Below are positions 7,847-14,333 of a stretch of DNA of 64,000 bases, in pieces. Made by a program: the position numbers and the translations under genes. The notes under the pieces were generated by a model. The model searched no databases, was not told the origin of the DNA, and saw nothing but the letters and a program-made list of their open reading frames with translations. Origin of the DNA: Planomonospora_B alba. GTDB lineage: Bacteria; Actinomycetota; Actinomycetes; Streptosporangiales; Streptosporangiaceae. The stretch spans positions 1 to 64,000 of the forward strand of contig NZ_BAAAUT010000042.1 of assembly GCF_039534085.1 (NCBI RefSeq). Direction: 5' to 3'. Within the stretch, counting starts at the first letter, position 1. Each line of letters opens with the position of its first letter.

Positions 7847-8917
7847 TCAGACGGCTTCCGCGACCGGGTGCAGGGAGAGGGCGGGGTAGTCGGTGTAGCC
7901 GCGGTGGTCGCCGCCGAAGGCCGTGCCGAAGTCGGGTTCGTTGAGCGGCGCGCCGAGGCGGAGCCGGAGCGGCAGGTCGGGGTTGGCCAGGAAGTACTTG
8001 CCCAGCGCGACCAGGTCGGCGCCCCGGCCCAGCCACCGCTCGACGGCCTCGTCCGGATGGCCGGCCGACGGGTCGTTGACGATGAGCGTGCCCGGCCACA
8101 GGTCCCGGATCCGCCCGTCGAGCTCGGCGGAGCCGCCCGCCACGACGTGCACGTAGGCCGGGCCGATCCCGGCGAGGGCGGACAGCAGCGCGGGGTAGAC
8201 CTCGTCCGCGTCGTCCTCGACGAGGTCCTGGGCGCCGGTGGCGGGGGAGATGCGGATGCCGACCCGGTCGGGGCCGATCGCCTCCGCCACCGCCCGGGCG
8301 GTCTCCACGGCGAACCGGATCCTGCCCTCGACGGACCCGCCGTAGCGGTCGTCGCGCAGGTTGGCGTTGCGGGACAGGAACTGGTGGATGAGGTAGCCGT
8401 TCGCGCCGTGCAGCTCGACGCCGTCGAAGCCGGCCTCCACGGCCCGCCGGGCGGCGTCCGCGAAGTCCCGTACGGTCGCCTCGACCTCGGCGGTGGACAG
8501 CTCCACCGGGACGGGGACGTCCTGCAGGCCGGTCGGGGTGAAGATCTGCGCCGCCGGCCGTACGGCGGAGGGCGCGACGGGGGCCAGCCCGGTGTTGTCC
8601 GGGTGGCCGATCCGGCCGGCGTGCATGATCTGGGCGAAGATCCGGCCGCCGGCCGAGTGCACGGCGTCGGTCACCTCGCGCCAGCCGGCGACCTGCGCGT
8701 CGGTGTGGAGGCCGGGCGTGTCCATGTAGCCCTTGCCGGCCGGGCTGGGCTGGACGCCCTCGCTGACGATCAGCCCGGCGGAGGCGCGCTGGGCGTAGTA
8801 GAGGGCGGTCAGGGTGGAGGGGATCCCGTCCACGTAGGCGCGCGACCGGGTCATCGGGGCCATCACGAGCCGGTTGGGCAGGCGCAGGCGGCCGAGCTCG
8901 AACGGGGTGAACGGCAT
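7847..8917 (-). CDS. NADH:flavin oxidoreductase of the Old Yellow Enzyme family
   Basis: This FMN-dependent ene-reductase is closest to the N-ethylmaleimide/xenobiotic reductase group and reduces activated C=C bonds with NAD(P)H. It is a 356-residue TIM barrel starting FELGRLRLPNRLVMAPMTRSR. The substrate-binding pair is His170 and Asn173 in HGANGY, followed by RDDRYGGSVEGR. LGKYFLANPDL is the FMN-phosphate end. An AAAGGAG ribosome-binding site precedes the ATG. It is divergent from a MarR gene, and the shared intergenic region carries two dyads, so MarR probably represses it until an electrophile appears. Confidence 0.94.
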   Translation of the reverse strand: MPFTPFELGRLRLPNRLVMAPMTRSRAYVDGIPSTLTALYYAQRASAGLIVSEGVQPSPAGKGYMDTPGLHTDAQVAGWREVTDAVHSAGGRIFAQIMHAGRIGHPDNTGLAPVAPSAVRPAAQIFTPTGLQDVPVPVELSTAEVEATVRDFADAARRAVEAGFDGVELHGANGYLIHQFLSRNANLRDDRYGGSVEGRIRFAVETARAVAEAIGPDRVGIRISPATGAQDLVEDDADEVYPALLSALAGIGPAYVHVVAGGSAELDGRIRDLWPGTLIVNDPSAGHPDEAVERWLGRGADLVALGKYFLANPDLPLRLRLGAPLNEPDFGTAFGGDHRGYTDYPALSLHPVAEAV

Positions 8918-8932
8918 GACTCGCTCCTTTCT

Positions 8933-8955
8933 TGGCTAACCAACTTGGTTGGCCA
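8933..8955. promoter_or_regulatory. MarR operator candidate 1
   Basis: TGGCTAACCAA (8933-8943) faces TTGGTTGGCCA (8945-8955) around a single central base, 11-bp arms with one mismatch. It lies just upstream of the OYE ribosome-binding site. The form is typical of MarR-family operators. Confidence 0.75.
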
Positions 8956-8962
8956 ACGGAGA

Positions 8963-8985
8963 CAGTTCTACAACTTGGTCGGCCA
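8963..8985. promoter_or_regulatory. MarR operator candidate 2, overlapping the marR -35
   Basis: The right half TTGGTCGGCCA (8975-8985) matches site 1 at 10 of 11 positions; the left half is degenerate. The centres of the two sites are 30 bp apart, about three helical turns. The half-site begins with the TTGGTC that serves as the marR -35. Confidence 0.65.
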
Positions 8986-9003
8986 ATATGCAAGGGGTAG
9001 GCT
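8975..9003 (+). promoter_or_regulatory. Promoter of the marR-family gene
   Basis: TTGGTC (8975-8980) and TAGGCT (8998-9003) are separated by 17 nt. Operator 2 covers the -35, so binding would block initiation and autorepress the gene. Confidence 0.6.
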
Positions 9004-9024
9004 GGCTCCGAAGGGAGGGCGGAG

Positions 9025-9531
9025 ATGACGGAGACGATGTCGCGGGCGGAGGAGACCTGGGCGGACCCGTGCGGTGCGGGGGACCCCTACGACCTGAGCT
9101 GCCTGATGGCGCAGGCGTCACGCGGTCACCGGGTGCTGCTGGCGTCCCTCCTCGCGGAGATCGACCTCTACCCCGGGCAGGACCGCGCGCTATACATGCT
9201 CTGGGAGCACGGCCCCCAGTCGCAGAACGCCCTGGCGCGGCTCCTGGGCATCGACGTGTCCACGATGACCAAGATGCTGCAGCGCCTGGAGCGGAGCGGG
9301 TTCGTCAGCCGGAGCCCGTCCCCCGTCAACCGGCGGATCAGCATCGTGAGCACGACGCCGGCGGGCGACGCCCTCCGGCCGGCGCTGGACCGGGTCGGGA
9401 CGGAGCTGCACGCCCGGATGACCCGGGGGTTGACCCCCGAGCAGGTGGGGACGCTGGTCGGCCTGCTCGGCGCGGTGCGGGGCAACCTCTGCCGTGAGGC
9501 GGGCGCCGGCGACGACTCCTGCGGCGTCTAG
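9025..9531 (+). CDS. MarR-family transcriptional regulator
   Basis: This 168-residue winged-helix repressor has its recognition region at about residues 65-110 (SQNALARLLGIDVSTMTKMLQRLERSGFVSR) and a wing at SPVNRRISIVSTT. Cysteines in the N-terminal part (DPCGAGDPYDLSCL) and near the end (NLCREAG, DDSCGV) could sense electrophiles or oxidants, as in some MarR regulators of ene-reductases; that is inference. It starts at ATG 9025 after a GGAGG-rich leader and is divergent from the OYE gene over two operator dyads. Confidence 0.92.
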   Translation: MTETMSRAEETWADPCGAGDPYDLSCLMAQASRGHRVLLASLLAEIDLYPGQDRALYMLWEHGPQSQNALARLLGIDVSTMTKMLQRLERSGFVSRSPSPVNRRISIVSTTPAGDALRPALDRVGTELHARMTRGLTPEQVGTLVGLLGAVRGNLCREAGAGDDSCGV

Positions 9532-9538
9532 CGGGGAG

Positions 9539-9640
9539 CCCGCCGAGGGGTCTCCCGCCGAGGGGTCTCCCGCCGGGGAGCCCGCGGAGGGCCTGCTGCC
9601 GAGGAGTCCGGAGGGGTCTCCTGCGGAGGGCCTGCTGCCG
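9539..9640. repeat. Short tandem repeats after the marR gene
   Basis: CCCGCCGAGGGGTCT is repeated exactly at 9539-9553 and 9554-9568 with a partial third copy. GCGGAGGGCCTGCTGCCG occurs at 9584-9601 and 9623-9640. No conserved reading frame is evident. They look like slippage-derived intergenic DNA between convergent genes. Confidence 0.7.
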
Positions 9641-9656
9641 GGTGCGGCGCACGGCA

Positions 9657-9687
9657 GGACCCCGGTCTCGGATGAGGGCCGGGGTCC
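9657..9687. terminator. Hairpin after the marR gene
   Basis: GGACCCCGG (9657-9665) pairs perfectly with CCGGGGTCC (9679-9687) across a 13-nt loop, between convergent genes. Confidence 0.6.
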
Positions 9688-9708
9688 GGGAGCGGCGGGG
9701 CCGGCGGA

Positions 9709-9730
9709 CCCGCGGGGCCGTCCCCGCGGG
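9709..9730. terminator. Terminator hairpin of the coiled-coil gene
   Basis: CCCGCGGGG (9709-9717) and CCCCGCGGG (9722-9730) form a 9-bp stem with a 4-nt loop, 17 nt beyond the coiled-coil stop codon. There is no U-tract, as usual in high-GC actinomycetes. Confidence 0.7.
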
Positions 9731-9746
9731 CACCGCCCGGCGCTCG

Positions 9747-11201
9747 TCAGTCCTTCGCGCGCGTGGGGCGCAGCAGCGCCTCGGCGAGGGCGAGCATGGT
9801 CTCCTCCAGTGCGCCGAGCCTGCGGGTGAGGTCGCTGCGGACGGGGTCCACGACCTCGCCGAGCGCCTCGGCGAGCTGCTCGCGGTCCGGCTGGGCGCGG
9901 AGCATGTCGGCCAGCGGCGCGAGGGCGGCCTCGGCCCGGGCGAGACGCTCGTCCAGGGTGTCGAAGCGCCTGCCCTGGTCGTCGCTCTGGCCCGCGATGA
10001 GCTCGCCGACGCGCTGGTGCACCTCGCCGAGGTTGAGGGCGGCGGGGAGCTGGCCGACGCGCCGGTTGACGGCCTCGACGTGGTCGTCCACGGCGTCGAG
10101 CCGCTCGCTGGCCTTCTCCGCCCGGCTGTCCAGCGAGCACAGCCGGGCGTCGATGACGTCGATCCGGGTCGTGACGCGGCCCTCGATGTCGTCGAGGCGC
10201 TCGTCCAGGCCGTCGAACCGGCCGTCCTGCCGGGTGGCGACGTCGCCGATGCGGGTGTTCAGCCCGCCGATGCGCGCCTCCACGCCGCCCAGGCGGGTCT
10301 CGACGCCGCTCATCCGGCTGTCGATGTCGGCCAGGCAGCCGTCGGCGGTCTCGATGCGCCCGTCCACCGCGGCCAGATGGGTGTTGACGCCGGTCAGATG
10401 GGTGTCCACCCGGTCGAGACGGCTCTCGATGCCGTCCACGCGGTCGTCCATCCGGACCACCGCCTGGTCGATCTTCTCGTTCACCTGCCCGACGGCGCCG
10501 ATCAGCAGGTCGGCCGCGGTGTCCACCGCCTCCCGCACGCCCGCGGGCAGCTCCTGCAGACCGCTCTCCAGGCGCTCGGCGCGCTGGGAGAGCTCGGCCA
10601 CGGCCTTGTCCAGACGGGTGAAGCGGCCGGCCGCGGCCTCCATGCCCTCCTGGAAGCGCTCCAGGCAGCGGGCGAACTCGTCCATCCGCTGGCCGACGCC
10701 CCGGGTGCCGTCCAGGAGCGACTGGAGGCGGGTGAGCGCCTCGTCCATGTTCTCGCCGACGGTACCGAGGTCGGCCCAGAGGCTCGGCAGCTCCCCGACG
10801 GGGGTGACCCGCTCCCCGACGGTGTCGACGCGCCGGCCCAGCGAGTCGACGCTCTGACCGACCGAGCCGATGTGCTCGCCGACGGCGTCGACGTGCTCGC
10901 GCACGGCCTCGACGTGCTGGGCGAGGCCCTCGGCCCAGGCCGGGGCCCGCACGGCGAGGTCGTCCAGCCTGCCGTGGACGGACTCCAGCGTGCCGTTCAG
11001 CCCGCCGAGCTCGCGCTCCCTGACCTCCCGGAGCAGCCACTCCATCCCTTCGAGCCGCTGGCGGATCTCGTCCAGCACGGCCCCCTGGGTGCGCTGCTCG
11101 TAGACGTGGTCCTGCGCGGCGCGGGCGAGGAGCTCCCGCATCCGGTCCGAGATGGCGGTCTGGCCGCCGGGCTGCAGCAGGGTCTGATTGGAGTGGTCCA
11201 C
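9747..11201 (-). CDS. Large coiled-coil repeat protein of unknown function
   Basis: I do not recognise a named family. The 484-residue protein has no signal peptide or membrane segment. From about residue 60 to 430 it is built of short repeats of the type R-V/L-D-x-V-x-x-R/H-V/L, for example HVEAVREHVDAVGEHIGSV and RVDTHLTGVNTHLAAVDGR. These have hydrophobic a/d positions and charged flanks, the pattern of a long parallel coiled coil or tail-fibre-like rod. The N-terminus carries an acidic/basic helix (EIRQRLEGMEWLLREV). It starts at GTG 11201 with AGGAG 8 nt upstream and ends in a strong hairpin, so it is a real, separately terminated gene. A cytoskeletal or scaffold role is possible but unproven. 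Confidence 0.78.
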   Translation of the reverse strand: MDHSNQTLLQPGGQTAISDRMRELLARAAQDHVYEQRTQGAVLDEIRQRLEGMEWLLREVRERELGGLNGTLESVHGRLDDLAVRAPAWAEGLAQHVEAVREHVDAVGEHIGSVGQSVDSLGRRVDTVGERVTPVGELPSLWADLGTVGENMDEALTRLQSLLDGTRGVGQRMDEFARCLERFQEGMEAAAGRFTRLDKAVAELSQRAERLESGLQELPAGVREAVDTAADLLIGAVGQVNEKIDQAVVRMDDRVDGIESRLDRVDTHLTGVNTHLAAVDGRIETADGCLADIDSRMSGVETRLGGVEARIGGLNTRIGDVATRQDGRFDGLDERLDDIEGRVTTRIDVIDARLCSLDSRAEKASERLDAVDDHVEAVNRRVGQLPAALNLGEVHQRVGELIAGQSDDQGRRFDTLDERLARAEAALAPLADMLRAQPDREQLAEALGEVVDPVRSDLTRRLGALEETMLALAEALLRPTRAKD

Positions 11202-11394
11202 CGAAAAGCTCCTTCACTCGCCGACGGTCCGCCGCGCGGTGGGATTGGTCCGGTATTGCTGATGAACGCGGTTGAACCGCAGACGGGAACGACTCCCGGG
11301 CGGTAACCATAGCGGCCGGGGCAACGCCCTCAGAATACGGATTTGAAAAGATCGCGATTGGCGACGGATTTCCAGAATCGGCGGTTAGGACAGA
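11202..11394 (-). promoter_or_regulatory. Leader region of the coiled-coil gene
   Basis: This 193-bp gap between two same-strand genes is clearly less GC-rich than its surroundings (for example around 11330-11400). It holds the AGGAG ribosome-binding site at 11210-11214. I see no confident -35/-10 pair or hairpin. Confidence 0.4.
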
Positions 11395-12561
11395 TCAGCA
11401 CGGGTCGCAAACGAGGGCAAACGGTCTGTCGATGACCCGCGTGAGAATAACCGTTGTGGATTTCTTTCCTGAAAGCCGGAGGTCTTTCCTGAGCCGTTCG
11501 ACGTCGACCGCGGAGCCGCGCTTCTTGATCGTCACGTTCCCCGCGCCGCGCTCGCGGAGCGCCGCCCGCAGCCGCTTGAGCGAGAACGGCAGCACCTCGT
11601 GGACCTCGTAGCAGGCCGCCCAGGGGGTCCGCGCGGGGGAGTCGGAGGTGATGTAGGCGATGTGCGGGTCGATCAGGCGCCCGCCGACCAGCGCGGCGAC
11701 CTCGGCGACCAGGTGGGCGCGGATCGCCGCGCCGTCCGGCTCGTGGACGTAGCGGCCGACGGGACCCGCCTCGGCCGGGCCGAGACCGGGGTCGGGCGTC
11801 AGCGTCAGGCCCGACGGGAGCATCGTGGCCCGCCGCTCCGGCCCGCCGGCCAACGCGCCCGCCCAGATCACCGCCTCCTTGACGTCCCCCCGGTGGGAGA
11901 CCCACTCGGCCTCGGCCCCGGCCGGGATGAACTCGTACGGGATGCCGGGCGCGACCTTCAGGCAGGCGGCCCCGGCCCGGTCCACCATGTCCAGCACCTC
12001 GGGCCAGGCGGGGGAGTAGGCCAGCGGGTCGAAGGTCCGGCCGCGCGCCGTACGGCGGGCCGGGTCGGCGAACAGCACGTCGAAGGCGGCGGGGTCCACG
12101 GTGTCGGCGCCCGCGGCGCGGACCGAGACGCGCTCGCCGAAGCCGAGCGCCTCGGCGTTGGCCCGGGCGACGGCGGCGGTGAGCGGGTCGGCGTCCACCG
12201 CCTCCACCGTGCAGCCCGCCCGGGCCAGGGCGAGCAGGTCCCCGCCGATGCCGCAGCAGACGTCGGCGACGCGGGAGCCCGCGGGGATGCGGCGGGCGCG
12301 GTGGTCGGCGACCTCGCGGCGGGTGGCCTGCTCCAGTCCGTCCGGGGTGAAGTACATCAGGTCGGCGTCGGCGCCGAACTTCTCCCGCGCGCGCCGCCGG
12401 AGCCCGGCCTGGGTGAGCGCCGCGGAGGTGAGGCCGGCGTCGTAGGTCTTCCTGAGCCGGGTCACGGCCGCCACGGGGTCGTCGGCGGTCAGCTCGGCCG
12501 CGGCGGCGAGGGCCTCCTGGCCGCGCGGCGTCAGCAGCTCCCGGAATGCGTCGAGGTCCAC
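11395..12561 (-). CDS. Class I SAM-dependent methyltransferase with THUMP-like C-terminal domain
   Basis: This 388-residue protein combines an N-terminal helical region, a Rossmann methyltransferase domain and a C-terminal THUMP-like RNA-binding module. SAM motif I is ADVCCGIGGDLLALA (99-113) and the following acid is in VEAVDADP. The catalytic motif is FADPARR, similar to the DPPY/DPAR motifs of RNA methyltransferases. The C-terminal KRLRAALRERGAGNVTIKKRG is the THUMP-like signature. The substrate is probably RNA (inference). GTG 12561 has a TAGCGT -10 box 8 nt upstream and no ribosome-binding site, so a leaderless mRNA is likely. This gene is commonly found close to groES in actinomycetes. 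Confidence 0.87.
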   Translation of the reverse strand: MDLDAFRELLTPRGQEALAAAAELTADDPVAAVTRLRKTYDAGLTSAALTQAGLRRRAREKFGADADLMYFTPDGLEQATRREVADHRARRIPAGSRVADVCCGIGGDLLALARAGCTVEAVDADPLTAAVARANAEALGFGERVSVRAAGADTVDPAAFDVLFADPARRTARGRTFDPLAYSPAWPEVLDMVDRAGAACLKVAPGIPYEFIPAGAEAEWVSHRGDVKEAVIWAGALAGGPERRATMLPSGLTLTPDPGLGPAEAGPVGRYVHEPDGAAIRAHLVAEVAALVGGRLIDPHIAYITSDSPARTPWAACYEVHEVLPFSLKRLRAALRERGAGNVTIKKRGSAVDVERLRKDLRLSGKKSTTVILTRVIDRPFALVCDPC

Positions 12562-12569
12562 GCCGCCCG

Positions 12570-12575
12570 ACGCTA
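12570..12575 (-). promoter_or_regulatory. -10 element of the THUMP-like methyltransferase gene (leaderless type)
   Basis: TAGCGT on the minus strand, 8 nt before the GTG start. The same hexamer precedes the DUF885 gene at 41857. Confidence 0.45.
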
Positions 12576-12607
12576 CCGCCTGGCGCCGGACCGGACGGAC
12601 CCGCCGG

Positions 12608-13201
12608 TCACCGTGCGGCGCCGCCCCGGCCCAGCAGGTCGTTCAGATCGATCTCGGCGTGGAACGGCGCATCGACGGAGATCCGCCCGTGGTGGATGCC
12701 GGTGGGAGCGTACAACCGGGTGGCGGGGTCGGGTTCGTACACGTACACGACGGGCTCGTCCCCCTCCGCCTCGATACGCCAGAAGTGGATGAGCCCTGCT
12801 GACGCGTAGCGCTCGGGCTCGACCTTGCGGTCGCGGAACCCCGACTCGGGTGAAACCACCTCCACCACCGGGTGGACCTCGGCGGGGGCACAGGAGGTCC
12901 GACTGTTGTCGTCCGCGACGTCGGCGTCGATGACCAGGACGTCCGGGCGGGGCCGCTGGAACCTGCCGATCCTGACGTCCATCTGGCTGACGGCGGCCAG
13001 ACGCTCGGGGGCCTGGTCGTCGAGGAGGTCCGTGAGCCCGCGGATCGGCCGTTCGCGGAGAGGCGTCCGGGGGGACAGGAAGCTGAGGGCTCCGCCGGGG
13101 AGTCCGACGCGTTCGAAGAAGTCCGGCTCGCCGTTCGGACCGCCCTGGGGGAGCAGGCCGAGGTCGTCGGCCGTCCACCCGCCGGGCGGGGGTAGGGCCA
13201 G
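12608..13201 (-). pseudogene. Uma2 (DUF820) family endonuclease, start codon lost
   Basis: The frame from ATG 12982 gives 124 residues holding the PD-(D/E)XK-type core of Uma2 nucleases: RPRPDVLVIDAD, then VVEVVSPESGFRDRKVEPERYASAGL. Reading the same frame further upstream continues the family N-terminus without a stop: GGWTADDLGLLPQGGPNGE, a FFERVGLPGGALSFLSP stretch, TPLRERPIRGL, and LDDQAPERLAAVSQ leading into MDVRIG. Between 12983 and about 13384 I find no in-frame ATG, GTG or TTG. The homologous protein therefore appears N-terminally broken, unless CTG 13199-13201 is used. The ATG 12982 product would lack about 70 conserved residues. Confidence 0.6.
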
Positions 13202-13775
13202 CCGGCGAGCGGGTCGCGGCGGTTCTCCGCGGCGGTCTCCCCGCCCGTCCCCGCGGCGCGGCCGGAGCGGGGTGCCTCGCGCCGGTGCGGGCGGGCGGTT
13301 TTCCCGGGTCGTTTCCCGGTCCGCTCCGAAGTATTGTGCGGCCGCCTCGGCGTCCTTTTGCCGGGAACGGGGAAAAGGAATGCCCGGTGATGGGCCGCGG
13401 CCGCCCTCCCCGGCACCTCGGGGGTGAATTCACGGGTGAACCGCGGCCCGGTGTTCGCGAATGCTTTATCCGCGGAAGCCGTCCGCTCGGCCGTACCGTG
13501 AACGGACGCCGGCGGGCCGGGGCGGGTGCGGAGGAGGGGTGCCGGGCCGGGACGGCGATGAGGCGGGGGCGGGTGCGGAGGGAGGGCCCGGGCCGGGACG
13601 GCGGGGGCCGGTGACGGCGGGGGCGGGTCGGTAACGGGCCGGCGTGGGCCGGCGGCGGAGTGGCGGGCCTCTCCCGGACGCCGGGCGGGAGGCGGGGCCG
13701 GCGGGATCCGGCGGGGTCCGTCGCCGCACGTCGGGCGGGGGCGAGTTCGCTCCGGGCGCAGAAAGGCGCTTCGTG
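13202..13775. other. Gene-free spacer before groES
   Basis: I see no supported gene in these 574 bp. It holds an imperfect tandem duplication of about 37 bp with period 47 (copies near 13519-13557 and 13566-13604, sharing GGGGCGGGTGCGG and GGGCCGGGACGGCG), and possibly the decayed 5' end of the Uma2 gene. Confidence 0.55.
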
Positions 13776-13804
13776 TTGACTGTCAAGCCCTCCTTGCATA
13801 CTGT
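13776..13804 (+). promoter_or_regulatory. groES-groEL1 promoter
   Basis: TTGACT (13776-13781) and TACTGT (13799-13804) are spaced by exactly 17 nt, a housekeeping-sigma promoter. The predicted transcription start falls at the first bases of the CIRCE element. Confidence 0.85.
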
Positions 13805-13810
13805 TCCGTA

Positions 13811-13837
13811 TTGGCACTCTCCCGGTGAGAGTGCCAA
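13811..13837. promoter_or_regulatory. CIRCE operator (HrcA binding site)
   Basis: TTGGCACTC, a 9-nt spacer and GAGTGCCAA match the CIRCE consensus (TTAGCACTC-N9-GAGTGCTAA) with one compensating base pair changed. It sits at the predicted start of transcription, so HrcA should repress groES-groEL1 until heat shock. hrcA itself is not in the window. Confidence 0.95.
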
Positions 13838-13926
13838 CACACGCGACGAGGTCAGGTCTGGCACCCGCGACGGCAGACCGCTGGTCGCCTCTTCTAGATC
13901 ATTCAAATCAGAAGGGGAGGTCCGAC

Positions 13927-14238
13927 GTGACGACCGCCACCAAGGTTCCCGTTAAGCCGCTCGGCGACCGCATCGTGGTCCAGCCGCTCGAGGCGGAGCA
14001 GACCACCGCTTCCGGTCTGGTCATCCCTGACACCGCCAAGGAGAAGCCCCAGGAGGGCCGAGTCCTCGCGGTCGGCCCCGGCAACTGGGACGACGAGGGC
14101 AGCAAGCGCATCCCGCTCGACGTCAACGAGGGCGACATCGTCCTCTACAGCAAGTACGGCGGCACCGAGGTGAAGTACGGCGGCGAGGAGTACCTCGTGC
14201 TCTCCGCCCGTGACGTGCTCGCGATCATCGAGAAGTAG
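13927..14238 (+). CDS. groES: Co-chaperonin GroES
   Basis: This is the heptameric 10-kDa lid of the GroEL chamber, 103 residues. Seen are VPVKPLGDRIVVQPLEAEQTT at the start, the mobile loop TTASGLVIPDTAKEKPQEG, and YSKYGGTEVKYGGEEYLVL near the end. GTG 13927 follows GGGGAGG by 6 nt; longer in-frame starts lie within the leader downstream of CIRCE. groEL1 follows after a 95-nt spacer carrying a strong hairpin. Confidence 0.97.
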   Translation: MTTATKVPVKPLGDRIVVQPLEAEQTTASGLVIPDTAKEKPQEGRVLAVGPGNWDDEGSKRIPLDVNEGDIVLYSKYGGTEVKYGGEEYLVLSARDVLAIIEK

Positions 14239-14267
14239 TCAACGCTTCACCGACGATGTGACGTATC

Positions 14268-14299
14268 GAGCCCCGGGCCGCGCTCAGCGCCCGGGGCTC
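14268..14299 (+). terminator. Intercistronic hairpin between groES and groEL1
   Basis: GAGCCCCGGGC (14268-14278) pairs perfectly with GCCCGGGGCTC (14289-14299), an 11-bp stem with a 10-nt loop inside an operon. It may attenuate transcription or protect the groES 3' end from decay, allowing groES to be made in excess. Confidence 0.7.
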
Positions 14300-14333
14300 T
14301 GATGCGCCGACGTGCTTTTCAGAGAGGACTGTC

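Noticed and set aside
9539..9640. Repeats as a CRISPR array
   Set aside because: Units are 15-18 bp, contiguous or irregularly spaced, without unique spacers or cas genes.
9190..11310. 706-codon minus-strand frame covering marR and the coiled-coil gene
   Set aside because: Arg/Pro/Gly-rich shadow; the coiled-coil gene in another frame of the same strand has repeats, a ribosome-binding site and a terminator.
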